A stretch of DNA of 64,000 bases from Psychroserpens sp. SPM9. Lineage in GTDB: Bacteria; Bacteroidota; Bacteroidia; Flavobacteriales; Flavobacteriaceae. Within the stretch, counting starts at the first letter, position 1; every line of letters begins with the position of its first letter. A program made the position numbers and the translations under genes. Below, in pieces: positions 26,937 through 36,895 of this stretch. Where the stretch lies: NCBI RefSeq assembly GCF_025153525.1, contig NZ_JANZNR010000001.1:744001-808000 (forward strand), read 5' to 3'. The notes below the pieces were generated by a model. The model ran no database searches and was not told where the DNA came from. It saw only the letters and a program-made list of their open reading frames with translations.

Positions 26937-27341
26937 TTATCTTGTGAAAGTGTATAAAAATCCATCGAAAGCAATCCCTTCATCTAAAACAAGTTGACTA
27001 TTAGTTAAAACATTGATTTCTAGATTAATGTTGTCGTCTATAACTATGGTGGTAATTTCACCATTTGTTAGTGCTTGAAAATCATAGACGCCTGAAGGGT
27101 AACCATCAAAAACAACATCTGTATTAGTGTTGACGATAGTTAACTGTTGTGTTTCAATATCAAAATCCCAGGTAATAATACCCAATTCAAAATCTTGGTC
27201 TACACCTGCTAACCCTCCAGAGACATTCACTAAAGACCATGGACCTTCAAGTGTTGGTTCATTATTTGGCGTTCCATCATCATCATTTTGGCAAGACATC
27301 GCCACAAAAATAAGAGCAACTAAATAGATATATTTTTTCAT
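26937..27341 (-). CDS. Lipocalin-like hypothetical lipoprotein
   Basis: Lipoprotein signal MKKYIYLVALIFVAMSCQND (Cys 17) with an Asp-rich linker. The roughly 105-residue beta-rich domain starts LEGPWSLVNVSGGLAGVD, similar to the GTWxL start of lipocalin-like lipoproteins. No ligand residues can be named. It stands alone and is probably surface or periplasm exposed. Confidence 0.65.
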   Translation of the reverse strand: MKKYIYLVALIFVAMSCQNDDDGTPNNEPTLEGPWSLVNVSGGLAGVDQDFELGIITWDFDIETQQLTIVNTNTDVVFDGYPSGVYDFQALTNGEITTIVIDDNINLEINVLTNSQLVLDEGIAFDGFLYTFTR

Positions 27342-27469
27342 GATTCGTTTGATTTTATATGTAGTAGATGCTATGACCTCGAAAAGGTTGCGTTGATTAG
27401 TAACAAAACTAAAAATATATCAACTAACAAATGTTATATTTGAAATTCATAACAAAATAAAATACATAC

Positions 27470-28258
27470 ATGAGTTTTGCAAAATGGATAGGAGGTGCCT
27501 TAGGTTGGTCTTTTGGAGGACCAATAGGAGCAATTATTGGACTTGCTATAGGAAGTTTCATTGATGGTGCATCAGAAAATGGTGGCTTTTTATTAGGTGA
27601 CGGAAACCCGAAGCAGCAAAGACGTTCTAGTCGTCCTTCATCGCGACCAAGAACCCAAACCAGAACACGTCCGCAAACACGTTCGGGCGACTTTGAAGTA
27701 AGCCTGTTAATCTTGGCTTCGGTGGTTATAAAAGCAGATGGTAAACAAGATCAAAGTGAACTGGATTTTGTGCGTCAGCAGTTTGTTAGTATGTATGGCA
27801 AAGATAGAGCAAATCAAGCATTTAGGCTTTTTAAAAACATAAGTAAACAACAAATCCCTACACGTAAAGTATGCTTACAGATACGTGAAATGATGGACCA
27901 TGCATCACGACTTCAATTGTTACATTTTCTCTTCGGAATAGCCAAAGCCGACGGTATGGTAACCGATGATGAAGTCTCTCAAATTTATATGATTTCTGGT
28001 TATTTAGGTATTAGTTCGCGAGACTACGGAAGTATTAAAGCGATGTTTTATAACAGTAGTGACAACGCTTATAAAATTTTAGAAATCACCAAAGAAGCTA
28101 CTAATGATGAGGTAAAAAAAGCCTACCGAAAAATGGCAAAAAAATACCATCCTGACAAAGTCATTCATTTAGGTAAAGAACATCAAGCGGGCGCTGAAGA
28201 AAAATTTAGGCAAGTTCAAAAAGCCTATGAACAATTGCAAAAGGAACGTGGGTTCTAA
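27470..28258 (+). CDS. TerB-DnaJ domain protein (DjlA-like)
   Basis: Gly-rich hydrophobic N-terminus (residues 5-30, possible membrane association), an Arg/Ser/Thr-rich linker, and a TerB-like helical domain ([16 protein letters not shown] ... [16 protein letters not shown]). A C-terminal J domain ([23 protein letters not shown] in YHPDKV) completes it. The order TerB then J is that of DjlA-type co-chaperones. The J domain would stimulate DnaK. It is 49 nt upstream of the helicase gene. Confidence 0.88.
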   Translation: MSFAKWIGGALGWSFGGPIGAIIGLAIGSFIDGASENGGFLLGDGNPKQQRRSSRPSSRPRTQTRTRPQTRSGDFEVSLLILASVVIKADGKQDQSELDFVRQQFVSMYGKDRANQAFRLFKNISKQQIPTRKVCLQIREMMDHASRLQLLHFLFGIAKADGMVTDDEVSQIYMISGYLGISSRDYGSIKAMFYNSSDNAYKILEITKEATNDEVKKAYRKMAKKYHPDKVIHLGKEHQAGAEEKFRQVQKAYEQLQKERGF

Positions 28259-28307
28259 TACTTCCTATATTTTTTCAAACCTAAAACCTATTAAACATCT
28301 GTAATTA

Positions 28308-31031
28308 TTGTCTGACTTAAAGCACATTATAAAATTCTATCGCGACTGCTACCAATTTGATTTAAAAGGAATTAGAATTAAAAATTTTATTTCAAATCAA
28401 TGTGAGAAAAGATGGATTCCTGGCTCTTCTACTTTTTTTAGAGATCCTAATTTAAGAATCCCGGTCGATAAAAATTGGGCTAAAACTGCAGAACAAATTT
28501 TGTTCTTAAACTCTAAGGAAAAAACACTCTATGCTGGTTCGGTTTTTATTAAAGGGAAACAACACACCTTAGGGTCTAAAAGAACAGCTTACGTACCGCT
28601 TTACATTCATGAATTAATTTTATTTGAAGATAATAACACGCCTTATGTTTCGGTCGAAGATACCTACATAAATCCAGACTTTATTGAACTGGCCAATAGT
28701 ATGGACAACAGCTTAGATATTTCTCAAGATGTCGTAGCAAAAAATACACCTTCAAATCCGTTTGGTTCAGAAAACTTAAAAGACCTCAAAACATTTTTCA
28801 GCAAGTACTTTTCTTCATGGAATTCTTACGATCTTAAAAACTATGAGGACATCAACTTTAGCTTTAATAACTATTTTGAAAGAAGCAAAATAATAGAAAT
28901 CAGTTCCTTAAAATTGCTATCGTGTTTCATGCTAGGCATTTTTAAAAAACCCGAAGGTTCCGTAGGTATTTTAAACGAATTGACATTCATTTCTGAGCAT
29001 CATAGCAAATCATCTATTTTAAATTTATTCTTCAAACTCGATACGTTTGAAATCACATTTTTAAAGAAGCGTGACATCTACTTACCTACGACTTTAAGTC
29101 GTAAACAAGAGTCTGCTTTTTATGCTACGGATGCCTATCCTATTACTCAAATAATTGGGCCTCCCGGAACTGGCAAATCCTTTACTATAGCGTCTCTCGC
29201 CATAGATGCCATATCTAATAATAAATCGGTTTTAATTGTAACACGAAATGCGCAGGCTTCGAAGGTTATAACCAATATTATTGAAGAAGATTTTAAGTTA
29301 AAACGTATTGTGATAAAAGCCTATAACCAAATTTATAAAAGGAGTCTATCTTCCAAACTGGGCAAGGCTATTTCTATTAATCCGCGTCGGAAACTAGACC
29401 CAAAAGCGTTACAAAAACAAATCAAAAGCATCCTAAAAACCATTGATAATATTGAAAATGCTATTATTGATGTTGAAAATGAAGAATTAAAATGGGGCGC
29501 CTTTTATTCAGAATATCAAGAAAATTTCTTTTCTAAGTTTAAAGATAAATGGTTTCAATATCAGAAAAGAAGAACGAAACCAATTGGAGTTCTCAACGAT
29601 TCACTCAAATATGCTCAAAATGAAAAAACCAGACTTGTAAAAAAGTATATTACACAAAAGATTCAATACGACTTATTACAGTTAGTTCAACGAAAAAAAA
29701 TAGAGTTTCTAAAACTCAATGCTTCGCTAAAAGAAAAAAACCTCACACTTGTGGATAAAAAATTGAAACAGGTAGATTTTAAACTTATTCTAGAAGCATT
29801 ACCATTATGGGCCACAACCACAAAAGAAATTTCCAAATGTTTACCATTACAGGAAGAACTATTTGACTTGGTTATCTTTGATGAATCATCGCAATGCGAT
29901 ATTGCATCGAGCATTCCGGCATTATACAGAGCAAAAAAAGCAATTATAGTAGGTGATCCTCATCAATTGCAGCATATTTCGTTTCTGTCAGATAGTAAGC
30001 AATCAGAGTTAAAGCAAAAATATAATATCCGAAAAGCAATTCCCGATTATAGAAAAGAAAGTCTCATCGACTGGATTGATAGTCGACTCTCTAACCCAGA
30101 GCAAACCACTTTTTTGGACGAACATTTTAGAAGTAAGACGGATTTAATCCAATTTTCCAATCAAAGTTTTTATGATAACCAGCTAAAATTAATAAGATCT
30201 AACCCTATTTCGGATGCGACATCTTCAATTGAAATAGTAGAAACAAATGGTATTCGTAACGACAACGGAACTAATCTTATAGAAGTTAATAAAATTCTAG
30301 AAAAGTTAAAAGAAATCGCTACTGCGCATCAAGATCTGGACGAATCATTAACGCCTTCTATTGGAATTATTAGTCCGTTTACTCAGCAAGTTCAGTTGTT
30401 GAAAAAAAGTGTTTCTAAAACCATTCCATTCGACATCACAAAAAAACATAACATTTTAATTGGTACGCCGTTTCATTTTCAAGGTGAAGAACGAGACATT
30501 GTATTTATTTCTTTTTGTGTTGATCAAAATACTCATGTTGCATCTCTCAACTATTTAAACAGAGAAGATGTTTTTAATGTACTCATTACCAGAGCGAGAA
30601 ACGAACAACTTTTATACACTTCTATAACGCCCTCTTTGTTACCAGCAAACTCACTTTTAAAACGTTATCTCGAATCTAAAACAGCACCAGTCAATAAAAC
30701 AAATGAGGAGCATATTTACGATGAATTTGTAATGAACGTTTCTAGCTTTCTTTTGGATCAAGGAATAGAGGCTGTGCACAAAGCCATTATCGTATCTGGT
30801 GTGGTAATAGATTTAGTCGTCGTTCAAAACGGCCATTATTACTGCATCGATTTAATAGGATATCCTGGAGATTTTGAGGCCCAGTTTAGTTTAGAGCATC
30901 TTAGGATTCTAAACAGAATGAACACACAACTTTTTTTCTTAACTTATAGCAGTTGGTACTTAAATCAAGAAAGTGCACAAAAAGATCTTGTGAAATTTAT
31001 TCGAAAGGAACCTATTTTTAAGAATGGATAA
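28308..31031 (+). CDS. SF1 helicase (AAA_11/AAA_12 type) with C-terminal nuclease-like domain
   Basis: Starts at TTG 28308. Walker A is IIGPPGTGKSFTIA, Walker B/DExx is LVIFDESSQCDIA, and later SF1 motifs are VGDPHQLQHI, FLDEHFRS, GTPFHFQGEERDIVFISF and NVLITRARNE. Between the motor halves sits a long charged helical insertion (residues about 350-500). The last 110 residues resemble the restriction-endonuclease-like domain often fused to such helicases (GVVIDLVVVQNGHYYCIDLIG). The expected Lys after the second acidic residue is missing, so it may not cut. It overlaps the next gene by 8 nt. Confidence 0.85.
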   Translation: MSDLKHIIKFYRDCYQFDLKGIRIKNFISNQCEKRWIPGSSTFFRDPNLRIPVDKNWAKTAEQILFLNSKEKTLYAGSVFIKGKQHTLGSKRTAYVPLYIHELILFEDNNTPYVSVEDTYINPDFIELANSMDNSLDISQDVVAKNTPSNPFGSENLKDLKTFFSKYFSSWNSYDLKNYEDINFSFNNYFERSKIIEISSLKLLSCFMLGIFKKPEGSVGILNELTFISEHHSKSSILNLFFKLDTFEITFLKKRDIYLPTTLSRKQESAFYATDAYPITQIIGPPGTGKSFTIASLAIDAISNNKSVLIVTRNAQASKVITNIIEEDFKLKRIVIKAYNQIYKRSLSSKLGKAISINPRRKLDPKALQKQIKSILKTIDNIENAIIDVENEELKWGAFYSEYQENFFSKFKDKWFQYQKRRTKPIGVLNDSLKYAQNEKTRLVKKYITQKIQYDLLQLVQRKKIEFLKLNASLKEKNLTLVDKKLKQVDFKLILEALPLWATTTKEISKCLPLQEELFDLVIFDESSQCDIASSIPALYRAKKAIIVGDPHQLQHISFLSDSKQSELKQKYNIRKAIPDYRKESLIDWIDSRLSNPEQTTFLDEHFRSKTDLIQFSNQSFYDNQLKLIRSNPISDATSSIEIVETNGIRNDNGTNLIEVNKILEKLKEIATAHQDLDESLTPSIGIISPFTQQVQLLKKSVSKTIPFDITKKHNILIGTPFHFQGEERDIVFISFCVDQNTHVASLNYLNREDVFNVLITRARNEQLLYTSITPSLLPANSLLKRYLESKTAPVNKTNEEHIYDEFVMNVSSFLLDQGIEAVHKAIIVSGVVIDLVVVQNGHYYCIDLIGYPGDFEAQFSLEHLRILNRMNTQLFFLTYSSWYLNQESAQKDLVKFIRKEPIFKNG

Positions 31032-31347
31032 AGCCCATATACAACAAATCATTCTTCAAGAAATTGAGACAACTAAATCTCAAATATTAAACTATGAGGA
31101 ACTCACAAAACCTATTGCTCCAAGTGATGCTATAGGTCGTGTAAGTCGGATGGATGCCATCAATAATAAAAGTGTTAATGAAGCATCTTTACGACAAGCC
31201 GAAACAAAACTTAACAACCTAAAACGTGTACTAGCTAACCTTAAAAATGAAGATTTTGGCATCTGTTTAAAGTGCAAGCAACCCATTCCTGTTGGACGCA
31301 TCCTTATAAGACCCGAAAGCTTACTTTGCGTTAATTGTGCCCGATAA
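31024..31347 (+). CDS. TraR/DksA-type zinc-finger protein
   Basis: 107-residue protein with a helical N-terminus and a C-terminal four-cysteine zinc finger, CLKCKQPIPVGRILIRPESLLCVNC. This is the TraR/DksA pattern, so it may bind the secondary channel of RNA polymerase. Its start overlaps the helicase stop by 8 nt, so the two are coupled. Confidence 0.85.
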   Translation: MDKAHIQQIILQEIETTKSQILNYEELTKPIAPSDAIGRVSRMDAINNKSVNEASLRQAETKLNNLKRVLANLKNEDFGICLKCKQPIPVGRILIRPESLLCVNCAR

Positions 31348-31443
31348 CCTCCTCTGTTTAATTTGGTATCATAATTGTGAACTTTAATCGAATAATTTAA
31401 GGAGACCTTTTCAACTTTTGACCATTAATAAGTAAAACAGTGT

Positions 31444-31986
31444 ATGAGCGATCAAGACATTTTAGTACTATTTAAAAATGGTCAACGCGATAAAGCGTTT
31501 AAAAAACTATACCACCTCTACCCTAGAATTGAAAAATTAATTCTCTCTAAAGGAGGTTGTAAAGCAGATGCCAGTGATGTGTTTCAGGAAGCGCTTATCA
31601 TCTTAAACCGAAATCTCGAAACTTCCAATTTTAAGTTAACCGCTTCATTTTATACCTATCTGTATTCGGTTTCCAGATTTGTGTGGTCAGACATTCAAAA
31701 AAACATCTCCAAACAACAACTACAAGAACTCAATGCGCAAGAGGTTGCAGTCTTTCAGGAGGTGATTGAAGAAAAAAAATACCAGCTTGCCGAGCATGCT
31801 TTTTCCGAAATAGGAACCCGATGTCAACAATTGCTACAACTGTTTTATCTCAAAGCCATGTCATTTCATGATATCGCTAAAGTCATGCAATTTAAATCTT
31901 CAAAAATTGCAAAAAATCAGAAGTACAAATGCTTACAAAAAGCAAAAGACATCTATCAAACCCAACTAAAATCGGTTCAATCTTAA
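31444..31986 (+). CDS. Sigma-70 family RNA polymerase sigma factor
   Basis: ECF-like sigma factor. Region 2 is LYHLYPRIEKLILSKGG with ADASDVFQEALIILNRN and YLYSVSRFVWSD. Region 4 is less typical: MSFHDIAKVMQFKSSKIAKN. 180 residues. It resembles the sigma factor at 16411 in size and operon setting, so the two may be ancient paralogues. The next gene, 10 nt downstream, encodes a membrane protein that probably regulates it. Confidence 0.8.
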   Translation: MSDQDILVLFKNGQRDKAFKKLYHLYPRIEKLILSKGGCKADASDVFQEALIILNRNLETSNFKLTASFYTYLYSVSRFVWSDIQKNISKQQLQELNAQEVAVFQEVIEEKKYQLAEHAFSEIGTRCQQLLQLFYLKAMSFHDIAKVMQFKSSKIAKNQKYKCLQKAKDIYQTQLKSVQS

Positions 31987-31996
31987 AATTAAAAGC

Positions 31997-34147
31997 ATGG
32001 AAACTTACAATCAACATATCGCCTATATAAACGATTACCTCAATAACTTACTTTCAAATGAGGCACGTCAGGATTTTGAATCAAAACTTCAAAACGATAA
32101 CGAATTCCATTCCCTTTATGAAGAACATCTTGTGTTTATAAACGGATTAAAACGTCTAGAAATTAAAGCCGATATCCTACAAGGGAAACGTGCTTATCTC
32201 ACCGAAAAATGGCTAAAAATTGCAGGTATATCTATCATCCTTATTGGTGTTTTGGTCATGGTATTTACGTTGGTTTTTAAGGCTTCGGAAGTTGAGCCAA
32301 CTTCAAATAATGAGAATCTAAATACGATTATTAGTGATACCGTTTCTACAGAAAAACCCGCATCTGAAATCCATATAGATGCTTCCGAAGAAAAAAAGAC
32401 CACAAGCACGGCTGAAATTCCTACATCTCCTTTGGAAACAACACCCCATTTAGATGCATCTGAAGCTATTTCAACAAAGGCCAACACGTTCAGAAAAAGA
32501 GCGCAAATGGTCACCCTAAATACCCAGAAAGACACAACCATTAAAGCACCCGAAGGCACCATTTTAAAGATTAGTAAAGGGGCGTTTATCAATCCAAAAA
32601 CCAAACAAGTTATTCAGGGTAACATTCGTTTAAACATTACCGAATATTATAAACTTTCGGATATATTGATGGCAAATTTGACAACGGTTTCAAACGGAAA
32701 ACAATTAGAAACTGGCGGCATGCTTTATATTGAAGCCCTACAAGGGAATACCAAATTAGAACTCCAAAAAAACAAACCTATTGAGATTTCGTTTCCTAAT
32801 CAAAGCCCAAAATCTGGTATGCAATTATTTTCTGGTGAATGGGAAGATGAAACTATCAACTGGCAGCTTCAAAATGAATCTATAGAAGAATTAGAACATC
32901 TCGAAATCCTTGAAGCAGGTATCGAAGTTCCGTTTTCTGTTGTTGAGCAAGCACCTACATTTCCAGGTTGTGAAAATGCAGACAATGATATTAGAAAACA
33001 ATGTACGACCAAAGCCATTTCAAAATTTATTAGCCGAAACTTCAATACCGATTTGGCTCCTGGTCTTAACTTAACCGGAAAACAACGAATCAATTGTATT
33101 TTTAAAATCGATCCAGAGGGTCGTATCGTTTTTGTTCAAACACGTGCCGCTCATCCGAGACTAAGTGAAGAAGCCGAACGTGTAATAAATTTATTACCAA
33201 AAATGAATCCTGGTCTGCAACGCGGAAAAGCGGTAACAGTTCCTTATTCTTTACCTATTGTTTTTGATATTCCAGACGAACGTACCGTAACTAGTTTCTT
33301 TGGAACTATAGACAGCGTGACCACCAGCACCTCTGTAATTTCTCCTCAAAACATAAGCGTAAACCCTATTGAAATGGACACTATTTATAGTGATCGTAGA
33401 GGCATCGTTGAACAGATAAGAGAAGTCATGCATGATAAAGATTTCCCTGTAGATTCATTATTTATAAATGCATGGCAACGTTACAAACAACAACGACTCA
33501 TAAGAGAAATTGGTACTGCAAATTTGAGACGTTATATGTTAAGAAAATCACTTTTTGAAATGGATAACACGAAATTCAAAATTCTTGATGATGATTCGAT
33601 AACACGTGGCGGACATATACTAAGAGTTCCTTGGGATGAAACTAAAATACCAACAACTACCAGAGTCATGAATCTCACTCCGAAACAAGTGTTTGCTGCT
33701 GGATCAGAAGCTATAACTGCTAAAGCGTTTGAAGCGCGATTAAGCAACGAAAGCGATACTAGTATTTCTTCGAGAGACGCCAGCTATTATGTACTGAGCA
33801 CTTCAAAATTAGGATGGATTAATTGTGATCGCTTTATCAATAGAAACACAAAACGTATCCCCTACAAACTCAAAATTAAAAACGCAGAAGGCGCACATAT
33901 AAATATGGTTTTTAAATCGTATAACTCTATTTTACCTAGCTGGCATACAAATGGCGTTTATGATTTTCAAACTGTTGGTGCTAATGAAGCTATTATTCTG
34001 GTTGCTATACAACGAAAAAATGGAAAACTCTACTACGATACCATAGATACCAAAACAGAAGCCAATCCTAAAATTGATTTTAACTTTAAGGAAGTTACTA
34101 TTGAAGAATTGAAGAGTCAATTGGAGATTTTAAATACCTTTAAATAA
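31997..34147 (+). CDS. Anti-sigma-like membrane protein with TonB C-terminal domain
   Basis: Residues 1-70 are a cytoplasmic helical part typical of Bacteroidota anti-sigma partners (NDYLNNLLSNEARQDFESKL). A membrane segment follows at about 75-92 (IAGISIILIGVLVMVFTLVF), then a Ser/Thr/Glu-rich linker and periplasmic domains. The middle contains a TonB-C-like domain: EQAPTFPGCENADNDI, CIFKIDPEGRIVFVQTRA, RVINLLPKMNPGLQRGKAV. The last 300 residues are unknown. The fusion of an anti-sigma-like start with TonB-C suggests signalling across the envelope; this is inference. Confidence 0.75.
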   Translation: METYNQHIAYINDYLNNLLSNEARQDFESKLQNDNEFHSLYEEHLVFINGLKRLEIKADILQGKRAYLTEKWLKIAGISIILIGVLVMVFTLVFKASEVEPTSNNENLNTIISDTVSTEKPASEIHIDASEEKKTTSTAEIPTSPLETTPHLDASEAISTKANTFRKRAQMVTLNTQKDTTIKAPEGTILKISKGAFINPKTKQVIQGNIRLNITEYYKLSDILMANLTTVSNGKQLETGGMLYIEALQGNTKLELQKNKPIEISFPNQSPKSGMQLFSGEWEDETINWQLQNESIEELEHLEILEAGIEVPFSVVEQAPTFPGCENADNDIRKQCTTKAISKFISRNFNTDLAPGLNLTGKQRINCIFKIDPEGRIVFVQTRAAHPRLSEEAERVINLLPKMNPGLQRGKAVTVPYSLPIVFDIPDERTVTSFFGTIDSVTTSTSVISPQNISVNPIEMDTIYSDRRGIVEQIREVMHDKDFPVDSLFINAWQRYKQQRLIREIGTANLRRYMLRKSLFEMDNTKFKILDDDSITRGGHILRVPWDETKIPTTTRVMNLTPKQVFAAGSEAITAKAFEARLSNESDTSISSRDASYYVLSTSKLGWINCDRFINRNTKRIPYKLKIKNAEGAHINMVFKSYNSILPSWHTNGVYDFQTVGANEAIILVAIQRKNGKLYYDTIDTKTEANPKIDFNFKEVTIEELKSQLEILNTFK

Positions 34148-34148
34148 T

Positions 34149-34565
34149 ATGAAACTAATCATACCCATGATGTTAGCTTTATGCGCTGTGTCTCTAAATG
34201 CACAAGACCTAACGGGCATCTATAAAGTTGAAAGACATGGTACAACGACTTCACTCTCACGTACATTAACCTTAAATGCAGATGGCACTTTTGAGTTTTA
34301 TGCCTATAAAAAACATGAACGAAGAATTCCTAATGACGTCCATCTTTACGGAAAAGGAACTTGGACAATAGACAAAAAGGTGATTACTTTTTCTACGGAA
34401 ACTTTAGACCTTGATGAAAAGTACACGCTAAATTTTAATAGTTCTAAAGCTAGATTCGATACAAAGTCGCCAAGAGATACTTCGAATCGTACTATAAAAA
34501 CATCCATCCGGTTTTATGATTCTGAAGTGTTAATTGCTAAAGGATTGAAACTTATTAAAGACTAA
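34149..34565 (+). CDS. Lipocalin-like secreted protein
   Basis: Signal peptide (MKLIIPMMLALCAVSLNAQ) followed by a small beta-barrel-like domain beginning LTGIYKVERHGTTTS, with GKGTWTIDKKVITF in the middle. No lipobox. It starts 1 nt after the stop of the TonB-C protein, so it belongs to the sigma-factor operon and may be exported to the periplasm as its partner. Ligand unknown. Confidence 0.65.
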   Translation: MKLIIPMMLALCAVSLNAQDLTGIYKVERHGTTTSLSRTLTLNADGTFEFYAYKKHERRIPNDVHLYGKGTWTIDKKVITFSTETLDLDEKYTLNFNSSKARFDTKSPRDTSNRTIKTSIRFYDSEVLIAKGLKLIKD

Positions 34566-34614
34566 CTGAAAATACTTTTGTTTTTTGACAGACAAGGAAG
34601 CACAACTGAAGAAT

Positions 34615-35775
34615 CTAACCTCTAAACAAAAAGAAGTCATCTTTCATATCTTCTATCTGAGCATCTTCGTTAGTTATAATATAATCAATAGCTTGGGTCG
34701 TAAATTCGTTCCCTTTAGATGTTAATGATACAATAGCATTGTTTATGACTATCATATTATTTTTTAGAGCCAGATCCAAAACGGTTTTAGAGCGTACTTT
34801 CTGCCAGTTGATATGCTCATTTAAATGGTTAACATGACGCTCGGCTTCTTCGTCATGATTTTTTAAATGAAGTAAAAACGTAAGTAATGAAACCTCTGTA
34901 CGCTGTTGTTTCTCTCTGTACATTACCGCAATTATACCTTTACTAGGCGCGAATAAATACACCATTAAAAACAAGACACCAAGCATGGTTGTAATAGAGC
35001 CCGCTATAGAAGCATCAAGCCAATGAGCAAACCAGTACCCAGAAATGGCACTAAACACACCAAAGACTATAGAAAGTAGGAGCATTTTCTTTAAATCTGT
35101 CGTTAAAAGATAGGCCGTGGCCGCTGGAGCAATCATTAAAGCAACAACTAGAATCGCACCAACAGCATCAAAAGCGCCAACCGTAGTTACCGATGAAACA
35201 GACATTAATCCGTAGTGAATAATCGCAGGAGAAAAGCCTAAAGAAGCAGCCAGACCTTTATCAAAGGTACTCAGCTTTAATTCTTTAAAAAACGCAATTA
35301 ACAAACCTATGGTAACTAAAAGAATCCCACCAATAATCCACAATGATTTGGGACCGACATCAACACCAGAAATAATTAAACGATCAAAAGGAGCTAGAGC
35401 CAATTCGCCTACCAAAACTGCGTCAATATCTAAATGAACATCATTGGCTTTTTTAGCAATCATCAACACACCAATACTAAACAGTACTGGAAATACTAAA
35501 CCAATAGCTGTATCTTCTTTTACCAAACCTGTTTTCTGAATATACTCTACCAAAACCACTGTTATTACACCCGTTAAAGCAGCTAGTAAAATTAGTAATG
35601 GCGAATTTAAATCCTGAGTAATAAAGAACCCAACAACAATTCCCGGAAGAATTGAATGGCTTATCGCATCACTAATCATGGCCATTTTTCGAAGTACCAG
35701 AAAAGTTCCTGGAATGGCACAGGCGATGGCAACTAAACTAGCAATAAGTTGTATTTCTATTTGTGCGTTACTCAT
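34615..35775 (-). CDS. Metal ABC transporter permease with C-terminal winged-helix-like domain
   Basis: ABC-3 family permease: at least seven membrane segments in residues 1-280, with the signature MAMISDAISHSILPGIVVGF. The C-terminal 100 residues are soluble and charged (HVNHLNEHINWQKVRSKTV ... NNAIVSLTSKGNEFTTQAID), resembling a winged helix. The usual family length is about 280, so this is an extension. It overlaps the next permease by 8 nt. It imports Mn, Fe or Zn; which one cannot be told. Confidence 0.88.
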   Translation of the reverse strand: MSNAQIEIQLIASLVAIACAIPGTFLVLRKMAMISDAISHSILPGIVVGFFITQDLNSPLLILLAALTGVITVVLVEYIQKTGLVKEDTAIGLVFPVLFSIGVLMIAKKANDVHLDIDAVLVGELALAPFDRLIISGVDVGPKSLWIIGGILLVTIGLLIAFFKELKLSTFDKGLAASLGFSPAIIHYGLMSVSSVTTVGAFDAVGAILVVALMIAPAATAYLLTTDLKKMLLLSIVFGVFSAISGYWFAHWLDASIAGSITTMLGVLFLMVYLFAPSKGIIAVMYREKQQRTEVSLLTFLLHLKNHDEEAERHVNHLNEHINWQKVRSKTVLDLALKNNMIVINNAIVSLTSKGNEFTTQAIDYIITNEDAQIEDMKDDFFLFRG

Positions 35776-36895
35776 CGTTTTTATTTAATTGATTGTATAA
35801 GTTCGAAGCCGATTTAAAGCCTTCATGGGTTAAACTCCAAGTCGTGCCTTGCAGTGTAACATAGTTTTTTTCAACCAGTTTCTTTAATGTTCCTCTAGTA
35901 AAACCCTGAAAATTGTTTAAGATTTTAATCTCGTGAGGATGTGAAATATCATCATGTGTTTCGGCAATATGGTACATGAATGCTAGTGTTTTATGCAACT
36001 CTAAATCACGTCGGTTTTTTATAAATCGAATCTGTTTAAATAATAAGCCTCGACTTGGAGAAAACACAAAAGAAACGAATACAAATACTGCAGCAATAAG
36101 AACAATTACTGGTCCTGTAGACAAATTGTTTTGACTGGCACTTATTGCGGTTCCGAATACTCCAGAAAGCGCTCCAAAAATCGCTGCCAAAAACACCATA
36201 GTTGCTAAACTATTCGTCCATTGTCTAGCTGCTGCGGCAGGTGCTAACAACATAGCACTCATGAGTACAACACCTACTGTTTGGAGCCCTAAAACAATCG
36301 CCAATACAATAAAACTTGTGATTAATATATCAATCGTTTTGGTATTAAACCCAAGTGTTTTAGCATAGTCTTTATCGAAAAGTAAAATCTTAAATTCTTT
36401 CCAAAACAACAACAGTACAATAAGGCAAATTCCGGTAACGATGGCCATCATCCACACATCACTTTCAACAAGCGTAGCCGCTTGCCCAAATAAATATTTA
36501 TCCAGTCCTGCCTGATTAGCATTAGGTTGTTTTTGTATGTGTGTAAGTAAGAGCATTCCGAAGCCAAAAAACAAGGACAAAATGAGTCCGAGAGCTGTAT
36601 CAGATTTCAAATGGGTTTTAGTAATAATACCTCGAATCCAAAACGTACCAATTAATCCGCTAACCAAAGCTCCCAATAATAAAGTATTACTGTCTTTTGC
36701 TCCTGTCATAAGAAATGCAATGGCAATACCGGGAAGTGCGGCATGTGAAATGGCATCACCAAGTAAACTTTGCTTTCTGAGCACTGCAAAGCTTCCCAGC
36801 ATACCTGTTACGGCACCCAGAATGGCTGTACCAAGTGTAATGGTTCTGAGCGTGTAGTCAGAAAACACTAAAGAGAAATACTCCTGAATATTCAT
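35768..36895 (-). CDS. Metal ABC transporter permease with C-terminal winged-helix-like domain
   Basis: Second ABC-3 permease of the operon, with the signature QSLLGDAISHAALPGIAIAF and multiple membrane segments over residues 15-285. The C-terminal part (DDISHPHEIKILNNFQGFTR, GTLKKLVEKNYVTL, WSLTHEGFKSASNLYNQL) looks like a winged-helix DNA-binding fold of the DtxR or MarR sort. It shares one base with the ATPase gene start/stop junction (36895). Together the two permeases form the membrane channel. Confidence 0.88.
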   Translation of the reverse strand: MNIQEYFSLVFSDYTLRTITLGTAILGAVTGMLGSFAVLRKQSLLGDAISHAALPGIAIAFLMTGAKDSNTLLLGALVSGLIGTFWIRGIITKTHLKSDTALGLILSLFFGFGMLLLTHIQKQPNANQAGLDKYLFGQAATLVESDVWMMAIVTGICLIVLLLFWKEFKILLFDKDYAKTLGFNTKTIDILITSFIVLAIVLGLQTVGVVLMSAMLLAPAAAARQWTNSLATMVFLAAIFGALSGVFGTAISASQNNLSTGPVIVLIAAVFVFVSFVFSPSRGLLFKQIRFIKNRRDLELHKTLAFMYHIAETHDDISHPHEIKILNNFQGFTRGTLKKLVEKNYVTLQGTTWSLTHEGFKSASNLYNQLNKNDE

